From positions 33,915 to 97,914 of IMG/VR virus record IMGVR_UViG_3300042090_000890: a stretch of DNA of 64,000 nucleotides; one strand, given 5' to 3'. The first letter of the stretch is position 1. Every line of letters starts with the position of its first letter. Shown here one piece after another: positions 57,528 through 64,000 of this stretch. Both the position numbers and the translations under genes were made by a program. Below the pieces are notes generated by a model. The model was not told the origin of the DNA. It saw only the letters and a program-made list of their open reading frames with translations, and did no database searches. The DNA comes from a virus.

Positions 57528-60500
57528 GTGGGCGGAGTAATTGCTTTACCAGAATTAGCGGTCAATCCATCAGTACCAGCGCCTGGGAACCTGCTCTTCT
57601 TCACGAAGACAGACGGCAATGCGTACATCATGAACAGCTCCGGTGTCCTGTCGGTCATCGGTTCCGTTACGGCTATCACGTCTCTGATAGGAGATGTTTC
57701 CGGTACAGGCCCCGGCGCGACTACTACGACTGTTAATTTCGTCGGCGGCCAATCCGCATCCGCAATCGCAGCAGCTGTTATTTTGATCGATACGGCCACA
57801 TCAAGCAACGTGCCAAGCTCTCTCGTTGAAAGAGATTCTGCTGGTAACTTCGCAGCCGGTACGATCACCGCTAACTTGAACGGTAACGCTTCGACATCCA
57901 CAAGTTCTACCACCACTATCAATTTTACTGGCAACTTGGCCGGTGATGTGACTGGTAACCAGAGTACTACAGTCGTCGGCCACGTTGGCGGACAGACTGC
58001 CTCTGCAATCGCAGCAGCTACGGTTGAAGTTGGTAACGCAGCTTCGATCAATACTCCCGGCACACTCGTAATCAGAGACGGAACAGGCAGCTTCACGGCT
58101 GGTACAATCACAGCTTCCTTGGTAGGTAACGTAACCGGCAACGTGAGCGGGTCTTCCGCCAGCTTCACTGGCAGTCTGCTAGGCGACGTGACTGGCACTC
58201 AAGGTGCTACGATTGTTGGTAAGCTACAAGGTTTCGTGGTCTCCGGCGCCACACCGACAGACTCCCAAGTTCTCATCTGGAATAACACTTCTCACCAATG
58301 GAATCCGACCAGCCTTTCCGGCGATTTCACGATAAATAACACTGGAGTCGCTTCGATTTTGTCGACTACGGTTACATCGAAGTTGCTTACTGGATATGTC
58401 ATCGGAAGCAATACTCCGATCACTGCGGCGGATTCCATTCTGTCTGCATTTGAAAAGGTCCAAGGACAGCTCGGCGCGACCATGTCGTCGGCTATCACCG
58501 GACTTACAGGCGACGGTACAGCTACTGGTCCCGGCAACGTGCCATTCACTCTCGCAACAGTCAATTCAAATGTCGGTACATTCGCTTCCGTTACAGTCAA
58601 CGGTAAAGGTCTTGTAACGGCAGCTGCCAATCTGTCGGGTGACGCGACGACTTCAGGATCTGTGATAACCCTCGACACAGTCAACTCGAACGTCGGCTCG
58701 TTCGGCAGTCAGACGCAAGTAGCTTCCTTCACAGTCAACGCAAAAGGTCTGATTACAGCTGCCTCGAACATCACGATTGGCAACCTCACGAATTCAAACT
58801 TGAGCGGGGCAGCTGGTATCACCGGCTCGAACATGGCCTCTAGCACCGTCACGAATACGAATTTGGCTCAGATGGCGGCGAACACTGTCAAGGCCAATAC
58901 GACCGGTATTCCGGCAAACCCGGTCGATACCGCTCTCGGTACGGTAACGGAAGCCACTTCGTCGGTTCTCGTGTTGACTGGTTGGGCAGACGCCACGATC
59001 GGCGCACCGACTATCCAAGTCTTACAAGCGAACACTTCTCAGTCTGGCTACTTGTCATCCACTGACTGGAATACGTTCAACAGCAAGCAGACGGCTGGTA
59101 GCTACATCACAGGCTTGACCGGCGACGTAACAGCTGCTGGTCCCGGCAACGTACCAGCAACGGTCGTCGCACTGCAAGGTCATGGCATTTCGACGGCTGC
59201 GCCGACGGATGCTCAGATTCTGGTCTGGGTAAACGGAACGTCCAAGTGGACTCCAGCATCTGTATCCGGCGATGCCACTCTGTCGGACACAGGCGTTCTG
59301 ACATTCGACACAGTCAACTCGAACGTCGGCTCGTTCGGTTCTTCGACGGCCATCCCGTCCTTCACTGTCAACGCAAAAGGTCTGATTACAGCTGCGTCCA
59401 CCAATGCGGTTGTGGCACCTGCAGGAACTCTCACCGGTACGACGCTCGCTTCGAACGTTGTGTCGTCTTCGCTCACGTCCGTCGGTACGATCACGACTGG
59501 TGTATGGAACGGCACTCCGCTAACGTCGGCATACATGCTGCCTTTGGCTACCAATGAGATATACGTAGGTAACGGTTCGAACCAACCTACAGCAGTGGCA
59601 GTTTCTGGTGATATCAGCATCTTGGCATCCGGCGCGACCAAGGTTCTCGCAATCCAGAATCATTCAGTGTCGAATACCGCACCTACAGACGCACAGTTCT
59701 TGGTGTATAGTACTGGTTCTACCAGCTATGTTCCGGTGTCCATCAGCGGCGATCTCAGCATGACCGATACCGGTGCCATGACTGTTCAGAAAATTCAAGG
59801 CACTACCGTTTCCGGAACCACAGGTACTGGCAACGTGGTCTTCTCGGCTTCGCCTACATTCACAGGTACTCTCGCAGCTGCGGCCATGACGGCCACATCC
59901 CTGTCAGCCGGTTCTCTGACCGACACCAGCCTGACCGCCGGAAGTGTACCATACATCGGCGCAGGCGGACTGATCACGCAGGATAACGCGAACTTCTACT
60001 GGAACGATTCTTTCGTATCTCTCGGTATCGGCGGACAGCCCCTGACTGCTACCTTGATTACTGGTATCAACACGTCTGGAGCCGCTAAGCCCATCCAATT
60101 GATCAACTACGGTGTAGGCGGATCTGTAGGAATACGCGGAGACTTCGCTCGCGGTACGGCCTTGGCACCTGCAGCCGCTCAGGCTACTGACATTCTAAAC
60201 TTCATCTCCGGTCGTGGTTATGGTGCATCGCAGTTCGCTACTTCCAGCACTGGCGGAATGCAGATAGTCGCTGGTGAGACGTTCACGAACACTTCCAACG
60301 CGACTTACTTGACCTTCAAGACTACCATCACCGGTTCTGTGACAAGCGCTGAGCGAATGCGTATCAACACGACAGGCAACGTCTTGATCGGGACGTCGAC
60401 AGACGGCGGACAATTGCTGCAAGTCGCGGGTACGGCATCCGTAACCGGCACTCTCGCATCTGGCGCTATCACGGCTCCTACGTTGACATTGACATCTTCA

Positions 60501-61529
60501 TCGACGACGGCCTTGACCGTCAATACGACTTCCTTCGTGGTCGACTCCGTCAACAATTCGATAGGTATCGGTGTTCAACCGACTCCAGCTACCTCGATTA
60601 CAGCCGTCAACACGTCCGGTGCAGCTAAACCGATCCAACAGATTGGATACGGTACTGGATCGTCCACAGGTCTTCGTGGAGACTTTGCTCGTGGTACGTC
60701 TTCGGTCCCTACGGCTGCTCAGTCTGGCGATACTTTGAATTTCATATCCGGTCGTGGCTACGGCGCTTCACAGTTTGCGACGTCTAGCACCGCAGTCATT
60801 CAGCTTGTGGCCGGTGAAGCCTTTACCAATACCAGCAACGCGAGCTATATTTCCTTCAAGACCACTCCGACAGGTTCTGTTACCAGCGCTGAAAGAATTC
60901 GCATCAACAGTACTGGCAATATCCTGGTCAATACCACTACGGATAACGGCATTGACACAGAGCAAGTTAACGGGTCCATCTTGGTTATCGGATCGGCAGG
61001 ATCTGGATATGTTGGATTTACTCCGCAGTCTTCTCCTCCTTCGACGCCAGCTTCCGGTTTCCGGCATTATGCAGATTCGACAGGAAGATTCGCTTGGATC
61101 GGTACGAACGGCTTCCAGAGAGTTTTCGACGCGACGTCCAACACCGCAGACCGCGTCTATGTGCTGCCGGACTTCAGCGGCCAGATCGCTACCGCGCAGA
61201 TGTCCACCGCATTCTCGACTGCGGTTGTAGCACTCACCTTTGGAGCGAACGTAGCGACCAACGCTGCCCTCGGAAACACGTTCACACTTACTCTGACCGG
61301 TACGGCGAACTTGTCCGCGCCGACCAATCCGACTAACGGTCAGAAGATCACGTACCGCATCAGTCAGGATGCGACAGGCGGACGTGCGCTGACGTTCGAT
61401 CCGATCTTCAACTTCGGTAACTCGATCTACTCGCAGACTTTGACTCCGAGCAAGACCGATTATATCGGTTGCATCTACAATTCAACCACAGTAAAGTGGG
61501 ATGTTGTAGCGTTCTCAAGAGGCTATTAA
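57528..61529 (+). CDS. Large repetitive tail fibre protein
   Basis: 1333 residues with a GTG start (AAGGAG 5 nt upstream). Ser/Thr/Gly/Ala/Val-rich, almost without Cys, typical of trimeric fibres. The N-terminal half carries repeats built on FTVNAKGLITAAS and VNSNVGSFGS, with exact DNA repeats at 58672-58705 and 59305-59338. The second half holds two ~180-residue modules (INTSGAAKPIQ, DFARGT, FISGRGYGASQFATSST) at about 60020-60430 and 60560-60970. The C-terminal ~110 residues (TLTGTANLSAPTNPTNGQ, YIGCIYNSTTVKWDVVAFS) look like a tip domain. It should bind the host surface. Confidence 0.8.
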   Translation: MGGVIALPELAVNPSVPAPGNLLFFTKTDGNAYIMNSSGVLSVIGSVTAITSLIGDVSGTGPGATTTTVNFVGGQSASAIAAAVILIDTATSSNVPSSLVERDSAGNFAAGTITANLNGNASTSTSSTTTINFTGNLAGDVTGNQSTTVVGHVGGQTASAIAAATVEVGNAASINTPGTLVIRDGTGSFTAGTITASLVGNVTGNVSGSSASFTGSLLGDVTGTQGATIVGKLQGFVVSGATPTDSQVLIWNNTSHQWNPTSLSGDFTINNTGVASILSTTVTSKLLTGYVIGSNTPITAADSILSAFEKVQGQLGATMSSAITGLTGDGTATGPGNVPFTLATVNSNVGTFASVTVNGKGLVTAAANLSGDATTSGSVITLDTVNSNVGSFGSQTQVASFTVNAKGLITAASNITIGNLTNSNLSGAAGITGSNMASSTVTNTNLAQMAANTVKANTTGIPANPVDTALGTVTEATSSVLVLTGWADATIGAPTIQVLQANTSQSGYLSSTDWNTFNSKQTAGSYITGLTGDVTAAGPGNVPATVVALQGHGISTAAPTDAQILVWVNGTSKWTPASVSGDATLSDTGVLTFDTVNSNVGSFGSSTAIPSFTVNAKGLITAASTNAVVAPAGTLTGTTLASNVVSSSLTSVGTITTGVWNGTPLTSAYMLPLATNEIYVGNGSNQPTAVAVSGDISILASGATKVLAIQNHSVSNTAPTDAQFLVYSTGSTSYVPVSISGDLSMTDTGAMTVQKIQGTTVSGTTGTGNVVFSASPTFTGTLAAAAMTATSLSAGSLTDTSLTAGSVPYIGAGGLITQDNANFYWNDSFVSLGIGGQPLTATLITGINTSGAAKPIQLINYGVGGSVGIRGDFARGTALAPAAAQATDILNFISGRGYGASQFATSSTGGMQIVAGETFTNTSNATYLTFKTTITGSVTSAERMRINTTGNVLIGTSTDGGQLLQVAGTASVTGTLASGAITAPTLTLTSSSTTALTVNTTSFVVDSVNNSIGIGVQPTPATSITAVNTSGAAKPIQQIGYGTGSSTGLRGDFARGTSSVPTAAQSGDTLNFISGRGYGASQFATSSTAVIQLVAGEAFTNTSNASYISFKTTPTGSVTSAERIRINSTGNILVNTTTDNGIDTEQVNGSILVIGSAGSGYVGFTPQSSPPSTPASGFRHYADSTGRFAWIGTNGFQRVFDATSNTADRVYVLPDFSGQIATAQMSTAFSTAVVALTFGANVATNAALGNTFTLTLTGTANLSAPTNPTNGQKITYRISQDATGGRALTFDPIFNFGNSIYSQTLTPSKTDYIGCIYNSTTVKWDVVAFSRGY
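58672..58705 (+). repeat. 34-nt direct repeat in the fibre gene, copy 1
   Basis: Identical to 59305-59338. A second identical pair of 29 nt follows at 58734-58762 and 59367-59395. The identity in DNA, not only in protein, points to recent duplication or gene conversion. Confidence 0.8.
59305..59338 (+). repeat. 34-nt direct repeat in the fibre gene, copy 2
   Basis: Second copy of the repeat at 58672-58705, 633 nt further on and in the same reading frame. Confidence 0.8.
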
Positions 61530-61840
61530 TGTATAGGTATCGGTACATCAATCAATTCAGTCAGTATGGCAGAACGTTCTGTACGTTGATCCTAGACGAT
61601 CTAGAGACCAACATGCCTGAAGTTCGCATCGACAAGGAATTCGATGTACCGATGAATGAACTCGACGCCGAAACGTTGTATCAGGCGGCTGCCAGCGAGA
61701 TCGTGACAGCTCAGGCTGCGTACGACGCGTGGGCAGCTGACCAAGCCGCACAACAAGCTGAGATGCAAGCTCAGCAAGCTGCCGATGCAGAGGCTTTGGC
61801 CGCCACAATAGCAGCTGAAATAGCCGCAGGAGGTTCGTGA
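61529..61840 (+). CDS. Small helical protein after the fibre, possible fibre chaperone
   Basis: 103 residues from ATG 61529, which overlaps the fibre stop by one base (TAATG). N-terminal half mixed (YRYRYINQFSQYGRTFCTLI), C-terminal half Ala/Gln/Glu-rich helix (AAQQAEMQAQQAADAEALAA). A small helical protein directly after a fibre gene is a common place for a fibre-assembly chaperone. No direct signature. TGATG link to the next gene. Confidence 0.55.
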   Translation: MYRYRYINQFSQYGRTFCTLILDDLETNMPEVRIDKEFDVPMNELDAETLYQAAASEIVTAQAAYDAWAADQAAQQAEMQAQQAADAEALAATIAAEIAAGGS

Positions 61841-64000
61841 TGTCCGTCTTAATGAGCGGTGCAAACGGTAATTTTACCGGCGCCGGTACAAATCCTTGGT
61901 ATCTAGTTGACCCGACATCCTACTCCAACTCTGAAGCTGCCTCGACAGCCAACACCACCTCGTGGGTATCCAGTACGACTTTCGTGCCGGGCGCGATCAC
62001 GATAAGCGGTATGGCTTTGAAAGTATCCGCTCACGGTGCGGCTGGTATGGTAGCTGTCAGGCTAGGAAAGTCCGGCACGATCACAGCCATCGCTACCGGC
62101 AACCCGTCCCAAATTACGTCTGCGAACCACGGCCTAACCACTGGTGAGACAGTGCTGTTGGCCGGTACAAACTCTACTCCAGCTTTGACCGGCCCATACA
62201 CTGTCACAGTCACAGGCACGAACACTTTCACAGTTCCAGTAAACGTGACCGTAGCAGGTACTGCAGGTACGTGGACCACACCGCTGGCCAACATAGCGAG
62301 CAATACTCTCGTAGCTACTCCGGTATTCACAACCACGGTCGCCCACGGTTTCACGGCAGGCGTCACCCAGATAGTCATCAAAGGTTCGACGTCTACTCCT
62401 AACATGAACGGTACGTGGACGGTTGCGACCACTCCGACCGGCTCGACGTTCACACTCACTGGCGCTCCGAGTTTCGTTGGTGGTACTTCTGGCTGGGGAG
62501 CTTACAATATCGTTGGAGTTCCCGACTCACTAGTCGTTATCAATGCGACCGACCTTCAAACAGTCAACGCAGCTACGGCTGTTGGATGGGCGAATTTCGT
62601 ATTCCCATCTTCTTTGACTCTCACCGCCGGTACCACGTACGTCGCCCAAATTTCTGGCAGCGTGGCCAGTAGTTGGACTCCATGGCGTACTACGGCGACA
62701 GCAGGTGATTGGTCGCGAGCGCTCATTACCACTACAAATCAAGCGCCTGTCGCGAGCGATACAACTCTCATCAATGGATCGTATTCTGCACCAGGAACCA
62801 ACAGCGTGTGGACCGTTACAATGGATAGCACGTCAAGTGCTACTACATACGGAGCAATCGAAATTGGCGGCAACGGTACGTTGGCTTACGGTACCGCTGC
62901 AAGCACGGCTTACTACCTCAAGATTGCCGGTTCGGCTGGTACGACCACTACGGGTATTCAAGGATACACGGGCGGTACGTTCAGCATGGGTACCCAAGGT
63001 ACTCCAATTCCATCCACGAGTACTGCTCAGCTTGAGTTTGCATGTACGACGCCTACACAGTATGGCTTCGACATGAAGCAGGGCGGATTCACGCTCAACA
63101 CAGGCGGTAATCCGCTGACAGTTAACAGTGCGTTGCTTGCAGCAGATGCGAACTCTGGCGCCACGTCGCTGACTACGAACGTGTCGACTGGCTGGGCTTC
63201 TGGGTCTGTAATCGGAGTGGCCTCAACCACTCAAACACGTGCTCAGACAGAAAAAGTCACAATGAGCGGTGCAGCTTCCGGCACTACGCTTCCAGTCTCT
63301 GCTCTGGTCAACGCCCACGGCGGCGGCGGTACACCGAACGTGGTAGCCGAGCTGATAAACTTGACTCGCAACGCGCAGATTTTCAGTACAAGCGCAGCGA
63401 ACACGACTTACGTGAACATCGGTGCCGCAGGAAGTATCGCAAACATCCAGTCGACAGAGTTCTTCAACTTAGGTTCGGCTACGGCCAGCAAGAACGGTAT
63501 CAACGTAGCTCCGTCGAATAACGGTAGCGTGACAATCAACGGATGTTCGATTCACGACAATACTCCAGCCTCCGCGAACGGCATTAACGTCACGGGCGGT
63601 ACGAACGGAAACATCACGGTCTCGAACACCGTTTTTTACAATATCACGGCATCGTGTTTGGCAACGGTTGTGACCACGCAAACTACCAACACTTACAACA
63701 ATTTGATCGGAATGCTGGGCGGCGCACTTATTTTCAATATAGGCGACGTGCTTGGCACAGTCACCAACCTGACTGCCGTGTCTGGTACTACAGGCGGTAT
63801 CACATTCACAGGAGCGCCTGCTTCGGGTAACTTCGGTACCTTGAGTGGCTTCACCGCACACTCGAATACCAGTGTGGGCATATCGTTCAGCGGCTTGACC
63901 CAGTTCGGTAACAACCCGTACGGAACGTTCTCGAACTTGACGTCTTGGAGGAATACCACGTACGGATTATCTTTCAGCAACGTCTTCTGTTTCATAGTCG
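61840..64000 (+). CDS. Tail spike or fibre protein, 3'-truncated by the window edge
   Basis: Open frame of 720 codons without a stop to the end of the window, with CAGGAGG upstream of the ATG at 61840. Ser/Thr/Gly-rich beta sequence. The first ~280 residues have Ig-like strands (ITSANHGLTTGETVLL, TVAHGFTAGVTQIVI). From about 63330 the sequence has right-handed beta-helix rungs: NGINVAPSNNGSVTINGC, SIHDNTP, ANGINVTGGTNGNITVSN. Beta-helices in this position are tail spikes that bind or cut surface polysaccharide. Catalytic residues cannot be assigned. Confidence 0.75.
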   Translation, partial: MSVLMSGANGNFTGAGTNPWYLVDPTSYSNSEAASTANTTSWVSSTTFVPGAITISGMALKVSAHGAAGMVAVRLGKSGTITAIATGNPSQITSANHGLTTGETVLLAGTNSTPALTGPYTVTVTGTNTFTVPVNVTVAGTAGTWTTPLANIASNTLVATPVFTTTVAHGFTAGVTQIVIKGSTSTPNMNGTWTVATTPTGSTFTLTGAPSFVGGTSGWGAYNIVGVPDSLVVINATDLQTVNAATAVGWANFVFPSSLTLTAGTTYVAQISGSVASSWTPWRTTATAGDWSRALITTTNQAPVASDTTLINGSYSAPGTNSVWTVTMDSTSSATTYGAIEIGGNGTLAYGTAASTAYYLKIAGSAGTTTTGIQGYTGGTFSMGTQGTPIPSTSTAQLEFACTTPTQYGFDMKQGGFTLNTGGNPLTVNSALLAADANSGATSLTTNVSTGWASGSVIGVASTTQTRAQTEKVTMSGAASGTTLPVSALVNAHGGGGTPNVVAELINLTRNAQIFSTSAANTTYVNIGAAGSIANIQSTEFFNLGSATASKNGINVAPSNNGSVTINGCSIHDNTPASANGINVTGGTNGNITVSNTVFYNITASCLATVVTTQTTNTYNNLIGMLGGALIFNIGDVLGTVTNLTAVSGTTGGITFTGAPASGNFGTLSGFTAHSNTSVGISFSGLTQFGNNPYGTFSNLTSWRNTTYGLSFSNVFCFIV

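Noticed and set aside
57528-61529. CRISPR-like or diversity-generating repeats
   Set aside because: The repeats are in-frame protein modules of unequal spacing. There is no spacer structure, no template/variable repeat pair and no reverse transcriptase in the window.
57515-63995. Minus-strand Val/Pro-rich frames opposite the fibre genes
   Set aside because: They arise from the Thr/Gly/Asn-rich plus-strand repeats read backwards. No start signals and no known motifs.
1-64000. T4-type late promoters (TATAAATA), integrase or insertion sequences
   Set aside because: None were found by reading. The phage appears to use its own box, and no lysogeny or transposition gene is present here.

Overview
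The window is a continuous piece of a tailed double-stranded DNA phage with a contractile tail (myovirus). The evidence is a large terminase subunit (4944-6851), a portal protein (8542-10740), a Mu F-like head protein (10740-11621), a prohead protease (11648-13396), a scaffold-like protein and the major capsid protein (21671-23910), a tail sheath and tail tube (49882-53145) and long tail-fibre genes (55920 to the end). There are no rRNA or tRNA genes, insertion sequences, integrase or CRISPR arrays that I can see. Genes are tightly packed with many ATGA/GTGA overlaps and purine-rich ribosome binding sites, so the host is a bacterium. It cannot be named from this sequence. The first and last genes are cut by the window edges, so the genome is longer than 64 kb.

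Layout. 1-4947: end of an SF2 helicase, a sigma-70-like factor, a small protein, an Mre11/SbcD-like nuclease, a small protein, a probable small terminase and a coiled-coil protein. 4944-23910: packaging and head genes, including a 2197-residue repeat protein. 23969-25059: two minus-strand genes of unknown function. 25164-32759: plus-strand non-structural genes with sigma-70-like promoters: a CYTH-fold protein, small membrane proteins, a WGR-domain DNA ligase, a DnaQ-like exonuclease, a DUF932 protein and two ClpP-like proteases. 32811-49852: neck and accessory virion-type genes, several with unusual enzymatic domains (a kinase-like fold, a lytic transglycosylase, a GGDEF/mCpol-like palm, a Nudix-GNAT-VTC fusion and a GP88-like domain) joined to low-complexity linkers. 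49882-53145: tail sheath and tube. 53142-55761: seven minus-strand genes, including an Rrf2-like regulator and a uracil-DNA-glycosylase-like protein, with a candidate structured RNA at 55358-55453. 55920-64000: tail fibre and spike genes.

How it may work together. Two promoter classes are visible. Non-structural genes on both strands use sigma-70-like sites, for example the near-perfect one at 26754-26782. Structural units are instead headed by a 9-nt plus-strand box, CCTAATCTT. There are seven exact copies and three near copies, each in a gap between genes or on the stop codon that opens one. The encoded sigma-like factor ends before the usual region 4.2, and the box has no visible -35 partner. 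I therefore infer that CCTAATCTT is the late promoter of this phage, read by its own sigma factor. Two of these boxes lie only 6-7 nt before an ATG, which implies leaderless late mRNAs.

The other notable system is the set of enzyme domains built into virion-region proteins. It includes two kinase-like domains with a DRHHGN loop, one of them fused to the prohead protease, and a VTC-type triphosphate-tunnel domain fused to Nudix and acetyltransferase modules. These may be packaged and delivered with the genome. That is inference.
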